Made by a program: the position numbers and the translations under genes. Positions 7,089-15,221 of a stretch of DNA of 22,432 bases are shown piece after piece. Below the pieces are notes generated by a model that saw only the letters and a list, made by a program, of their open reading frames with translations, was not told the DNA's origin and ran no database searches. Source of the stretch: Spirochaetaceae bacterium (lineage in GTDB: Bacteria; Spirochaetota; Spirochaetia; Treponematales; Breznakiellaceae); NCBI GenBank assembly GCA_031257075.1, contig JAIRPM010000107.1, forward strand, positions 1 through 22,432, written 5' to 3'. Position 1 is the stretch's first letter. Every line of letters starts with the position of its first letter.

Positions 7089-7535
7089 ATGAAAACACTC
7101 TCTCTGTATCACCCCTTTAATGGGGAAAATTCCCTGTTGGACATGGAACGTTTTGTTGATTCGTTCTTTGGAGAAGGGGTGCGCGCGTTGGGGCGCAATT
7201 TGGGACGTTTCCCTGCGGTTGACGTGGTCGAAACGAATGATGCTTACCTTGTAGAAGTGGAACTTCCGGGTTATGCGGAAAAGGACATCGAAGTGAATGT
7301 CGACAACAAGACTCTCACTATCGAATCACGGCTTGACAATGAAAGCGAAAAAGAAGATACTGAAAAGCAGTATATTATTAGAGAACGGCGTTGTTCGCAG
7401 TTTAGCCGGTCATTCCGGCTGCCGGAAAACGCCGACACCGATGCCGTGGATGCCGGTTTTAAAGACGGTCTTTTGCGTTTAGAAATTAAAAAACGCGCCG
7501 AGGCTCAAAAACGGGTTATTCAGATAGGAAAATGA
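7089..7535 (+). CDS. Small heat-shock protein, Hsp20/alpha-crystallin family
   Basis: 148-residue ATP-independent holdase chaperone that binds unfolding proteins in the cytoplasm. The alpha-crystallin domain covers about residues 42-137, starting at FPAVDVVETNDAYLVEVELPG (a typical first strand with the ELPG turn) and ending in the conserved DGLLRLEIKK. The C-terminal I-x-I element is present as IQI (144-146), which normally locks subunits into oligomers. The start was set at 7089, not at upstream in-frame codons, because GGAGG stands five bases before it and MKTLSLYHPF is a normal family N-terminus. The gene is single, with a hairpin-rich leader upstream and an intrinsic terminator downstream. 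Confidence 0.93.
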   Translation: MKTLSLYHPFNGENSLLDMERFVDSFFGEGVRALGRNLGRFPAVDVVETNDAYLVEVELPGYAEKDIEVNVDNKTLTIESRLDNESEKEDTEKQYIIRERRCSQFSRSFRLPENADTDAVDAGFKDGLLRLEIKKRAEAQKRVIQIGK

Positions 7536-7552
7536 AGGCACTGTTGCCATAG

Positions 7553-7578
7553 CTGCTAATAATGGTTATTATTAGCAG
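7553..7578 (+). repeat. Perfect 11-bp hairpin after hsp20
   Basis: CTGCTAATAAT (7553-7563) and ATTATTAGCAG (7568-7578) with a GGTT loop, 17 bases past the hsp20 stop. No T-run follows, so it is more likely an mRNA 3'-end stabiliser or a dispersed palindrome than a terminator by itself. Confidence 0.6.
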
Positions 7579-7628
7579 GGAAATATCGCTTCTATAAATA
7601 AAAAATTTAAAAATCATTGTAAAATACC

Positions 7629-7667
7629 AAAAAATCCCGTTCGATTACCTGGGCGGGATTTTTTTTT
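7629..7667 (+). terminator. Rho-independent terminator of hsp20
   Basis: AAAAAATCCCG (7629-7639) pairs with CGGGATTTTTT (7654-7664), and the downstream arm continues into a run of nine T. The A-run before the stem gives it terminator form on the minus strand too, so it may also stop read-through from the minus-strand block that ends at 7893. Confidence 0.85.
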
Positions 7668-7892
7668 CACTTCGCCATAAGTTGCCGCTTAGGTACAATT
7701 AAACAGTACAAAAAATTCAGTTTTTTGCGCTATTCTAATTACATTTGTCATATAATTTTACCGTTTTAATTGCAAATAGTGGGCATACTTTTTATATTGA
7801 GCATGAAAGGTTATGGCAAAACTGCGGTGCAACCTCCCGTTTCTTTATTCCCGCGCTTCGTGTTTTTCCCGCTGTAACCTTTCTTTTTTATT
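7668..7892. other. AT-rich spacer with a distant inverted repeat
   Basis: No gene is visible. GAAAGGTTA (7805-7813) is perfectly complementary to TAACCTTTC (7875-7883), 61 bases apart, next to a T-rich stretch. It lies just beyond the 3' end of the minus-strand block. A role in transcript end formation is possible but not shown. Confidence 0.5.
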
Positions 7893-9089
7893 TTAAAACG
7901 CAAAATTAGTTACCGCCGCAATGACCCGCGCCGCATCCTCATCCGTCATACCGGGCCAGAGCGGAAGGGAAATTTCCCGTGAAAAAGCATCCATTGCGGC
8001 TGGGAAAAAATCAGCGGAAAGATTGTAGCGCCGGCGGTAATAGGGCATCGTGTGCAGAGGAATAAAATGTACAGAAACACCAATGCCTTCTTGCTGGAGC
8101 GCATCTATCAAACGGTTGCGCGTAGCGCTGTCTTTCACACGCAGCGGGTACAGATGATAGGCGCAGGCCGAGTTTACGGGAGGAATTTCCAGCGCCGGAT
8201 GTCCCGAAAATCCCGCATCATAGATGCCGGCAAGTCGCCGGCGCATTGCCAACAGGTCAAAGGCGCGGCTGAGTTGCACTCGTCCCAGCGCGGCAAGGAT
8301 GTCAGGAAGATTGTACTTGTAACCCGCTTCGATAATTTCATAATACCATGAACCGCGCACATCCGTGTAACGGTTCCATGCAGGCCGGTCGATACCATGC
8401 AGCCGCATCGTTGAAATACGCTGAATGAGCGCCTGATTGCGGCTTACTACCATCCCCCCCTCCCCCGTAGTGATGGTCTTGGTCGCATAAAACGAAAAAA
8501 CCCCCGCATCGCCTAATGTGCCGGCGGCGCGCCCATCCGGCAAAAATGACGGAAAGCAATGTGCCGCATCTTCCAGCACCGCTACATTCAGTTCATGAGC
8601 AATGTCCAGTATTTCATCCATAGCGCAGGGCATACCGCCATAGTGAACCGGAATAACCACTTTTGGTGTGCCGCGCGGACCGTATTCCCCATAAGCTCCC
8701 TTGCCTGAACGGAGATGACAGAGTGTTTGGCGCAGGCGCATGGGCGCTATGCAGAAGTCGCCGGGTTCAACATCAACAAAGGCAATTTCCGCCCCCAAAT
8801 AGCGGGCAACTTCAGCGGTTGACGCAAAGGTCAGCGGTGGAACCAGCACAACATCACCTTGCCCTACCCCCAGCGCTTCCAGTACAAGGTGCAGGCCGCT
8901 GGTCGCGGAATTAACGGCAAGAGCCTGAACCTGCCCATCTGTTTTTCCCCGGTTCAAAAAATCCGCAAATTCCTGTTCAAAACTGAGCGCTTCTTTTCCG
9001 GTGGTAAGCCAACCTGAGCGCAGAACACGAAGGACGGCATCTTCTTCCTCGCGCCCTATAAAAGGGCGGGCAAAGGGGAGAGGGGTCAA
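7893..9089 (-). CDS. DegT/DnrJ/EryC1/StrS-family sugar aminotransferase
   Basis: 398-residue PLP-dependent aminotransferase, most likely transferring an amino group from glutamate to a 4-keto (or 3-keto) nucleotide sugar. The fold-type-I signatures are intact: NSATSGLHLVLEALG (60-74), the PPLTFASTAE segment (84-93), VLEDAAHC (171-178) with Asp174 for the pyridine nitrogen, and SFYATKTITTGEGG (199-212) with Schiff-base Lys204. The C-terminal half has the family's HLYPLRV and GVSVHFIPLH segments. Start is a TTG whose next base completes the TGA of the upstream dehydratase gene (TTGA overlap), giving tight translational coupling. Pairing with a 4,6-dehydratase suggests a UDP-4-amino-4,6-dideoxy-N-acetylhexosamine product, as in PglF/PglE-type pathways; the exact stereochemistry cannot be read. 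Last gene of the minus-strand block. Confidence 0.9.
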   Translation of the reverse strand: MTPLPFARPFIGREEEDAVLRVLRSGWLTTGKEALSFEQEFADFLNRGKTDGQVQALAVNSATSGLHLVLEALGVGQGDVVLVPPLTFASTAEVARYLGAEIAFVDVEPGDFCIAPMRLRQTLCHLRSGKGAYGEYGPRGTPKVVIPVHYGGMPCAMDEILDIAHELNVAVLEDAAHCFPSFLPDGRAAGTLGDAGVFSFYATKTITTGEGGMVVSRNQALIQRISTMRLHGIDRPAWNRYTDVRGSWYYEIIEAGYKYNLPDILAALGRVQLSRAFDLLAMRRRLAGIYDAGFSGHPALEIPPVNSACAYHLYPLRVKDSATRNRLIDALQQEGIGVSVHFIPLHTMPYYRRRYNLSADFFPAAMDAFSREISLPLWPGMTDEDAARVIAAVTNFAF

Positions 9090-10591
9090 AATGCCGCTCC
9101 TTCATTGCCGCGCATCGAAGGGATTGCGTCTTTTAATATAAGCCGAAGGTAAACGCTGTTACGGTACAATTCCGGTTTTGCCGCGTCAAAATAACAAACA
9201 AGACGCAGTTTCTCAATCAGGCTGTCCAAATCGAGCGCTTCGTTCCACAATTCGGCACGGGGGTCTATACGGTTTATTTTTTTGAATTTGGTGCGGATGG
9301 GCGCTTCATCAGACGCAAATAATTTTTCGTCCAGTTTTTCACCGGGACGCAGGCCGATGTATTCTATTTTTATATCAATTTCCGGTTCATAACCATAAAA
9401 GCGAATCATCTGCTCAGCAATATCACGTATCCGTACCGGTTCTCCCATATCGAGGGCGTACAAACCGCTGTTTTCGCCCACTCCGCCGGCTTTGAGTACA
9501 AGCGAGCAGGCTTCTGGAATAGTCATAAACCAACGGCGCATATCCGGATGCGTGAGCGTAACAGGACCGCCTTTTTCTATCTGTTTTTGAAAAAGCGGTA
9601 CAATAGACCCTCGTGAACCGAGTACATTGCCAAAACGAACAACCATAAAATTTGAAGCGTCCCGTTCTTCCGCGGACAATTCCCGCGCTGTTTGCAGTAC
9701 CAATTTTTCACACAAATATTTTGACGCGCCGTAAGTCGAAACCGGCTCCACCGCTTTGTCCGTAGTAATAAATACAAAACGGCGTACTTTACAGGCGCGT
9801 GCGGCATGGACAAGGTTGAGCGTGCCAAAAACGTTGTTTTCGATAACGGCAACAGGGTTTGATTCCATAAGCGGTACATGCTTATAGGCTGCCGTATGAA
9901 AAATCGCGTCCGCTTTTAAATTCTTGATTAGGTAATTAATATAATCGCTGTCTTTCAAATCGCCTATTACGGTAACAATGGAAGTTTTTTCACCAACTCC
10001 TTCTTCCTGCAGTATTTGCAATTCGCGGTCTATTTGATAAATTGAATTTTCCCCATGTCCCAAAAGGTAGAGCCGCTCAACACCGCCGGAAAGCAATTGG
10101 CGGCATAGTTCGCTACCGATAGAGCCGCCGGCACCGGTAACAAGAACACGTTTGTCGCGCAAGTATGCAAGGCTTTCTTTCAAGTTGACGGCAACCGGCG
10201 TGCGGCCCAGTAAGTCCTGCGGGTCTACTGAACGTGTTTGGATTAGATGTACATCACCATCAATAATTTGCGATATACCCGGCAGAATTCGTATGCGCTC
10301 AAAACCAGCCGTTTTTAGAATAATGTATAATTCTTTTAAATATTCGCTTTCCGCCTGCGGCATGGCGATAACCGCTTCATCGCCGGATCTGCGGCGTAAT
10401 AATTTTGCCACATTGCGCACAGGCCCTAGTACCGGTATGCCTTCGATTTCTTTGCCGATAAGCGCGGGGTCATCGTCCAAAAAAGCGACAACTTCACCTA
10501 GCACCGGTTTGGCCTTTACTTCACAGGCAAGCGAGCGGCCGGCAAAACCGGCACCGATAATATGCAGTCTGCGTATCTTTTTTGCGTTCAT
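9086..10591 (-). CDS. Soluble CapD/PglF-type nucleotide-sugar 4,6-dehydratase
   Basis: 501-residue extended-SDR enzyme, probably converting UDP-GlcNAc (or a related nucleotide sugar) to the 4-keto-6-deoxy form. Residues 1-130 form a CoA-binding-like Rossmann domain (HIIGAGFAGRS at 10-20, FLDDDPALIGK), and 145-470 are the catalytic SDR domain with VTGAGGSIGSELCRQ (151-165), DLKD, HTAAYKHVPLME and ITTDKAVEP. Two things stand out. The N-terminal four-helix membrane domain of WbpM/PglF is absent, so it is a cytosolic short form. The active site reads Tyr287-x-x-x-Lys291, as in PseB/FlaA1, instead of the Met found in WbpM-type enzymes. It lies two bases after the antiterminator gene and overlaps the aminotransferase start, so the three act as one unit. 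Confidence 0.88.
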   Translation of the reverse strand: MNAKKIRRLHIIGAGFAGRSLACEVKAKPVLGEVVAFLDDDPALIGKEIEGIPVLGPVRNVAKLLRRRSGDEAVIAMPQAESEYLKELYIILKTAGFERIRILPGISQIIDGDVHLIQTRSVDPQDLLGRTPVAVNLKESLAYLRDKRVLVTGAGGSIGSELCRQLLSGGVERLYLLGHGENSIYQIDRELQILQEEGVGEKTSIVTVIGDLKDSDYINYLIKNLKADAIFHTAAYKHVPLMESNPVAVIENNVFGTLNLVHAARACKVRRFVFITTDKAVEPVSTYGASKYLCEKLVLQTARELSAEERDASNFMVVRFGNVLGSRGSIVPLFQKQIEKGGPVTLTHPDMRRWFMTIPEACSLVLKAGGVGENSGLYALDMGEPVRIRDIAEQMIRFYGYEPEIDIKIEYIGLRPGEKLDEKLFASDEAPIRTKFKKINRIDPRAELWNEALDLDSLIEKLRLVCYFDAAKPELYRNSVYLRLILKDAIPSMRGNEGAAF

Positions 10592-10593
10592 TT

Positions 10594-11121
10594 TTAAGTA
10601 TCAGGCCTGCCTTCTATAATTTCAAAACCTAAATCTACAGCAAACGCTTCGCTGCAAAAATTAAGCCTTACGCGCGCCCTGCGCTTGCGCTTGTCAACTT
10701 TTGTAATAGCGCCTTCAAGACCGGCGAGCGGACCTGCCTTAACGACAATTCTATCATTTTCATTAAAATATACTTTTGAGATTCCGGTAATTCCCTTGTT
10801 TTGTAAAAAACGCAAAACTATTTCCAAATCACGCCCTGTCAGTTGCGTAATATTATCATTGGAATGTAAAAAACGCAGAAACCCTTCTACAGCGCGTAGT
10901 TGTGAAAATAGTATATCAATAGAATAACAGTCTTTTATTTCCAAAAAAACATAGCCGGAGAATACGGGCTTTTGCACTTTTTCGTTTTTCCCCTGCCGCC
11001 GTTCAAAGTATTCACGCTTGGGAAAGTAAAGTTTTATCTCAAAAGTGTTAATGAGGTGCTCGCATAAATGTATGTATCTTTCTTCAAACAAAGCGCGCAC
11101 TTGCATAACATAATACTTCAT
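10594..11121 (-). CDS. NusG-paralogue transcription antiterminator (LoaP/UpxY type)
   Basis: 175-residue specialised NusG-family protein. The NGN domain spans about residues 1-105 (YYVMQVRALFEERYI at the start, then FSGYVFLEI at 54-62), and a KOW domain follows at about 120-152 (DRIVVKAGPLAGLEGAITKVD). Such paralogues bind RNA polymerase and raise elongation through specific long operons, often polysaccharide clusters; LoaP forms are reported from spirochaetes. It is probably not the housekeeping NusG: there is no secE, rplK or rpoB nearby, and it lies two bases before two nucleotide-sugar genes. It follows dapB by five bases, with a weak AGGG ribosome site inside the dapB 3' end. No obvious ops- or LoaP-type target hairpin was identified in the tight gene junctions. 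Confidence 0.83.
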   Translation of the reverse strand: MKYYVMQVRALFEERYIHLCEHLINTFEIKLYFPKREYFERRQGKNEKVQKPVFSGYVFLEIKDCYSIDILFSQLRAVEGFLRFLHSNDNITQLTGRDLEIVLRFLQNKGITGISKVYFNENDRIVVKAGPLAGLEGAITKVDKRKRRARVRLNFCSEAFAVDLGFEIIEGRPDT

Positions 11122-11126
11122 TTGTA

Positions 11127-11918
11127 TTACCCTAAAACATCATCGAATGTCCACACGCCGGTTTTTCCTGACGCGGCGGTTTTTGCCAGCCAGTCTGCTG
11201 CGGCAAGAGCCCCGGAAACAAGCGCGGCACGGCTGCGGGCAGTATGCGTAAGTTCGATTGTATCGGCGGCGCTGTCAAATACAAGGGCATGTTTTCCCGG
11301 AATAGAACCGCAGCGCAGGCTTGCAAAATGCAGTTCTTCCGGTTCAGGAGCCCGGTCAAGCATAGTGTAAACGGCGCGTTTTTTGCGCGTCCCCGCGGCA
11401 ATTACCTTTTGCGCTATGGTTTTTGCCGTACCTGAAGGGCTGTCCGCCTTTTTGTTGTGATGGAATTCATAGCCGGCAATATCGTATTCGGCATAATTGT
11501 CAAGGAGGGCAGATGCGTATTCCGCAATTTTGTAAAACAAATTGACACCGAGTGAAAAATTACCCGCCCACAACAGGCATGAATTGTTTTGTGTAACAAT
11601 TTTACGTACATCAAGGAGTTTGTCGTACCAGCCTGTAGTTCCCACAACAAGCGGAATTCTTTTTTGCGCAAATTGTATAATATTTTCATATACAGTATCA
11701 GGATGTGTAAAGTCAAGGGCTGCATCCGGCGTTGTATTAAATTCAATATCATTCAATTTCTGATATACACGCGTACCTGCCGGAGTCGTATTGATTTTGC
11801 CCGATGCGGGGTTCTTGTACAGCGGGTCAACAACTGCCGCCGCATTCCAGCCTCTTTCCAGGGCATGTTCTTCGATAAGTTTGCCCATTTTACCGTAGCC
11901 GCAAATAATAATATTCAT
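11127..11918 (-). CDS. dapB: 4-hydroxy-tetrahydrodipicolinate reductase DapB
   Basis: 263-residue NAD(P)H-dependent enzyme of the lysine/diaminopimelate pathway, acting on the product of DapA in the cytoplasm. The N-terminal Rossmann fold begins ICGYGKMGKLIE (5-16), and VVGTTGW (91-97) lies in the nucleotide-binding half. The catalytic and substrate motif EFHHNKKADSPSGTA (151-165) includes His153 and Lys157. The C-terminus GVWTFDDVLG matches the family ending. Length is normal. Its start overlaps the stop of the HD-GYP gene by four bases (ATGA), and its own stop is five bases before the antiterminator gene. dapA lies in the same window but on the other strand from 17034, so the two steps are under separate promoters. 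Confidence 0.95.
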   Translation of the reverse strand: MNIIICGYGKMGKLIEEHALERGWNAAAVVDPLYKNPASGKINTTPAGTRVYQKLNDIEFNTTPDAALDFTHPDTVYENIIQFAQKRIPLVVGTTGWYDKLLDVRKIVTQNNSCLLWAGNFSLGVNLFYKIAEYASALLDNYAEYDIAGYEFHHNKKADSPSGTAKTIAQKVIAAGTRKKRAVYTMLDRAPEPEELHFASLRCGSIPGKHALVFDSAADTIELTHTARSRAALVSGALAAADWLAKTAASGKTGVWTFDDVLG

Positions 11919-13168
11919 AGGGCATCCATATCCTTGTTTGCTTCATATATCTTGTTAAATTCACCTGCCATTTCCGCAAATATATCGAGGAGTTCCGGGT
12001 CAAACTGGCTACCTTTGCTTTCCATCATTTTTTCCATAGTAACTTCGTGCGTGTATGAGGGCTTGTAGCAGCGTTTCATCCGCAGGGCATCGTATACATC
12101 GGCAATAGATACAATGCGCGCGGCAAGCGGTATGTTTTTGCCGTCTATGCCAAAAGGATAGCCTTTGCCGTTCCATTTTTCGTGATGGCTCTGCGCTATT
12201 TCTTTTGCCATAGGATTGGGGTATGTCGAAAGAATAAACGCGCCGTTTTTGGTATGCTCTTTCATTACATTCCATTCCCAATCAGAAAGAGGCCCTTGCT
12301 TGTTGAGTACATCATCCGGTGTGCCGATTTTGCCTACATCATGCATTGCCGCAAGAAATCCAATGTTGTCAATAAACTCAGCATCTACTTCCGGGTACCC
12401 GGTTCTGTTGAATAACTTTTTTGCAAGCGCTTCCGCATAATAATTAACGCGGGTAATGTGTTTGCCCGTATCATTATCTTTCAGTTTGGATGCTTCCAGC
12501 AGGCTGACAAACACAGAGCGCAGCAATGAACGGCTTTCTTCGGTAACATCGTCAAAAAGCACCGTCCATACCGAAGGCCTCCCCTGCGCTGTAATATTTG
12601 CCGGATATATATATACACGGGTAAATACTTTAGGATGGTTGCGCGATTTGATTTCGGCTTTTCCCCGCCAGCAATAGCCGCTTTCTCCTTTTAGCACGGC
12701 GGCGCGGATGCCGCGCACCCCTTCAAACGTAAAATATTTGCCAAAAAGGTCGAAAAAAGCATTCTGCCCCAGTTTGAAATAACCGCTGAAAAAATTTTGG
12801 GCGCGCATATTTGAATAAATAATTTGAAAATTCGCATCTATCATCAAAACAGAAAAAAGGCAATTGTTGTACACATTAGCCTGTATCCCCAACTGAAGGA
12901 GACCCGAGGCGGCACCGGGCGCGTCCGCAGAAGGCGCTCTCTTGACTGCCGGCGCGCTGCCGGCAGTTGGCGGAGGCGGCGGAACGAGACGGGCCGCAGG
13001 ATGAGGTTGTACAGTCAAGGGTGTTCCCTGGCGGTCATGGGGATTCGGCTGCCGGGTCGAAGCAGACGCATCTGCCGGACGAATGGGTTGGCGGACAGCA
13101 CCTGTATTCCCATTACTCTGTTCTTCGAGTTCTTCCAACACACCAATAGTTTCTTTCACCGTTTCCAC
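11915..13168 (-). CDS. PAS-like/HD-GYP cyclic-di-GMP phosphodiesterase
   Basis: 417-residue predicted c-di-GMP hydrolase. Residues 1-90 are a low-complexity Pro/Ala-rich tail (VPPPPPTAG at 62-70). A PAS-like sensor domain follows (about 97-210; FSVLMIDANFQIIYSN). The HD-GYP domain covers about 212-405, with HDVGK (276-280), KEH (His305), HHEKWNGKGYP (328-338), PLAARIVSIADVYDAL and a GSQFDPELLDIF end. The metal-binding His/Asp set and the GYP motif look complete. No receiver domain or membrane segment is seen, so the input would be cytoplasmic. The start is GTG at 13168; a second GTG three codons later has a better-placed GGTGG and may be the real one. dapB overlaps its 3' end; tsaB lies 75 bases upstream. 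Confidence 0.92.
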   Translation of the reverse strand: METVKETIGVLEELEEQSNGNTGAVRQPIRPADASASTRQPNPHDRQGTPLTVQPHPAARLVPPPPPTAGSAPAVKRAPSADAPGAASGLLQLGIQANVYNNCLFSVLMIDANFQIIYSNMRAQNFFSGYFKLGQNAFFDLFGKYFTFEGVRGIRAAVLKGESGYCWRGKAEIKSRNHPKVFTRVYIYPANITAQGRPSVWTVLFDDVTEESRSLLRSVFVSLLEASKLKDNDTGKHITRVNYYAEALAKKLFNRTGYPEVDAEFIDNIGFLAAMHDVGKIGTPDDVLNKQGPLSDWEWNVMKEHTKNGAFILSTYPNPMAKEIAQSHHEKWNGKGYPFGIDGKNIPLAARIVSIADVYDALRMKRCYKPSYTHEVTMEKMMESKGSQFDPELLDIFAEMAGEFNKIYEANKDMDAL

Positions 13169-13243
13169 CAGTTTTTAATGAAAGAGATGCGGCTTTTTCC
13201 AAAACAGTGCCTGTTTCAAAGGAACGGCATTTCATACCGGCTT

Positions 13244-13915
13244 TTATACAGCCGGCCTTGCATAATCTGGAGCCGAAAAATCGTCATCTCCCGTCGATAA
13301 AATACTTTTGTTAAGTGTAACCTGCTCGGTAATAACATTCAATAAGTCTCTCGCATTGCCGGCCCGTGCCGCGCTGTCAATGATAAAACGCTGTTCTTCA
13401 AAACCGGCCGTGTTCCCAAGCCGCTCGAAGGCAAGACTCGCAGCCGGCCCGGTCAAAAGCACCGGAATATTTGGCGGAATTCGGGCGGCAAGCGCTTCCG
13501 CGTCAATGTCTAAATTTTCAGTTAAAGCCTCACCCTCGCGGTAAAGCCCGCAGAAAAAGCGTTTTTGCTTTGCGTCAAGAAGCGGAATAACAAGCCCGCG
13601 GAAATTCCGGTGCGTGTAGGCAATACATTCCAAGGTGGGCGCGGAAACATAGGGTTTGCCAAGCGCAAGCGAAAGTCCTTTTGCGAACGCGAAACCTATC
13701 CGCAAACCGGAAAACGAACCTGGCCCGCGCATGCAGGCAGTTAGGCTTATGGCATCGCGTTCTATACAAGCGCAGCGAAGTACAGATTCAACAGCATCAC
13801 ATAAAATTTCCGAATGGGAATTGCCCGCTTCCGCCGCAAATGTAAATAGGCCGCGTTCCGTACCGAGCGCAATGGAGAAAATTTCAGAAGCGGTATCAAG
13901 TGCAAGTATCGTCAT
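13244..13915 (-). CDS. tsaB: tRNA t6A modification protein TsaB
   Basis: 223-residue ASKHA-fold pseudo-enzyme that pairs with TsaD (and TsaE) to place threonylcarbamoyl on A37 of ANN-decoding tRNAs. The N-terminus TILALDTASEIFSIAL and the signature RGPGSFSGLRIGFAFAKGL (63-81) are diagnostic; the usual Thr of GPGSFTG is Ser here. NSHSE (32-36) replaces the metal-binding HxxxH of TsaD, as expected for TsaB. Length is typical. It overlaps the upstream hddC-gmhB gene by 20 bases. Its position inside a glycan-precursor block looks like operon convenience, not a functional link. tsaD and tsaE are not in the window. Confidence 0.93.
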   Translation of the reverse strand: MTILALDTASEIFSIALGTERGLFTFAAEAGNSHSEILCDAVESVLRCACIERDAISLTACMRGPGSFSGLRIGFAFAKGLSLALGKPYVSAPTLECIAYTHRNFRGLVIPLLDAKQKRFFCGLYREGEALTENLDIDAEALAARIPPNIPVLLTGPAASLAFERLGNTAGFEEQRFIIDSAARAGNARDLLNVITEQVTLNKSILSTGDDDFSAPDYARPAV

Positions 13916-15221
13916 CGGATATACGTAGAATTTCCGTTACCGCTTCCCGCAAATTTTTTACAATCAAATTGGCACCGGTATTCCGTCCGTCATAATCAAT
14001 GTAGGCGGTTTTGCAGCCGGCGTTTTTACCCGCTTCGACATCACGGAAGCTATCGCCCACCATCCAACTGTTTTCCAAGTCAATATTGAAGCGCGCGGCC
14101 GCCTGTATTAACATGCCCGGTTTGGGTTTGCGGCATTCGCAGTCAATTTTGAATTCCGCAACTTCGCCGGGAAATCCTTTGTCGGGATGGTGCGGGCAAA
14201 AATATACCGCGTTAAGGTAGGCGCCTTCTTCCCCCAATGCTGTTTCCAGTTTTTTGTGAATTTCGCCGAGCGCTTCAAGCGTGCATAAGCCCCGCGCTAT
14301 CACAGGCTGATTTGTTACAACAATAGCCAGCCAGCCGGCGTTGTTTATAAGCCTGACCGCCTCTGCCGCGCCGTCCGCCAGTTCTAGTTCCTCAGGACAG
14401 GTGATAAACTTGTGCGGCAAAGGCGGCGGGGCGCTTCCTAAACAGAGCGTATTCAGTGTGCCATCCCTGTCCAAAAAGACAGCCCGCTGTTTACGCGCTA
14501 AATTACGCAGTGCGGGTATATTGTTTTTGATATCATTTTCAATCTGATAAAAGCGTTCCGGCGTCCCCATATCTTTTATATATTCAGGCGTATTGTATAC
14601 AAATATGCGGGAACTTTGTATATTGGGTTTCAATACATCGCGGTCTAAATCAACTTTTGCCTGCGCCGGTTTTGCATTTAATAATAATTCCTTTGATATA
14701 ATATGAATTCCGGCATTTACCAAATTTTTATAATAAACGCGCGGTTCTTCTTTGGATATCCAGCGGGTAAGCCGGCCGCCGGTGTCTGTTTCCAAAAGGC
14801 CGCTGTCATAGGGATGGCTGTTCGGATGGGCGGCAAGCGTAGCAAGCGCGTTGTGCGCGTTGTGAAATTCAATAAACCGCGCAAAATCCATATCAAAAAG
14901 AATATCGCCGCAGAGCAGCAAAAATACCTTGTCTAATTTTTCGATATATTGAAAAAGCGCGCCCGCTGTGCCGAGAGGTTCGGTTTCGGTGTAGTAATCA
15001 ATATGAACGCCAAAGTCCGCGCCATTTTTGAAATAATTTTTTATTATACTGCCCAGATGTCCTACGGACAAAATTATATCTGTGTGGCCTGATTTTGCCA
15101 ATGCTTCGATTTGATACTGCAGCACGGGCTTTCCTTGTATGGGAATCATTGGTTTAGGAATATCCGACGCGACGGACGCTATGCGCGTACCTTTACCGCC
15201 GGCCATTATTATTGTCTGCAT
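13896..15221 (-). CDS. HddC-GmhB fusion: heptose-1-P nucleotidyltransferase and heptose bisphosphate phosphatase
   Basis: 441 residues with two catalytic domains. Residues 1-235 are a sugar-phosphate nucleotidyltransferase (IIMAGGKGTRIA at 4-15, PKPMIPIQGKPVL, LLCGDILFDMDF, YNTPEYIKDMGTPERF), HddC-like in context. Residues 245-440 are a HAD phosphatase of the GmhB/HisB-N type: FLDRDGTLN (249-257) with Asp251 and Asp253, VVTNQ (301-305), the zinc site CPHH (342-345) plus CECRKP (361-366), and MVGDSFRDVEAG (387-398). Together they would dephosphorylate heptose 1,7-bisphosphate and then load GDP (or another nucleotide), two consecutive steps. The guanylyl rather than adenylyl choice is inferred from the neighbouring HddA-type kinase and the absence of HldE. 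The ATG overlaps the gmhA stop (TAATG) with GGAGGAG upstream. Confidence 0.88.
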   Translation of the reverse strand: MQTIIMAGGKGTRIASVASDIPKPMIPIQGKPVLQYQIEALAKSGHTDIILSVGHLGSIIKNYFKNGADFGVHIDYYTETEPLGTAGALFQYIEKLDKVFLLLCGDILFDMDFARFIEFHNAHNALATLAAHPNSHPYDSGLLETDTGGRLTRWISKEEPRVYYKNLVNAGIHIISKELLLNAKPAQAKVDLDRDVLKPNIQSSRIFVYNTPEYIKDMGTPERFYQIENDIKNNIPALRNLARKQRAVFLDRDGTLNTLCLGSAPPPLPHKFITCPEELELADGAAEAVRLINNAGWLAIVVTNQPVIARGLCTLEALGEIHKKLETALGEEGAYLNAVYFCPHHPDKGFPGEVAEFKIDCECRKPKPGMLIQAAARFNIDLENSWMVGDSFRDVEAGKNAGCKTAYIDYDGRNTGANLIVKNLREAVTEILRISDDDTCT

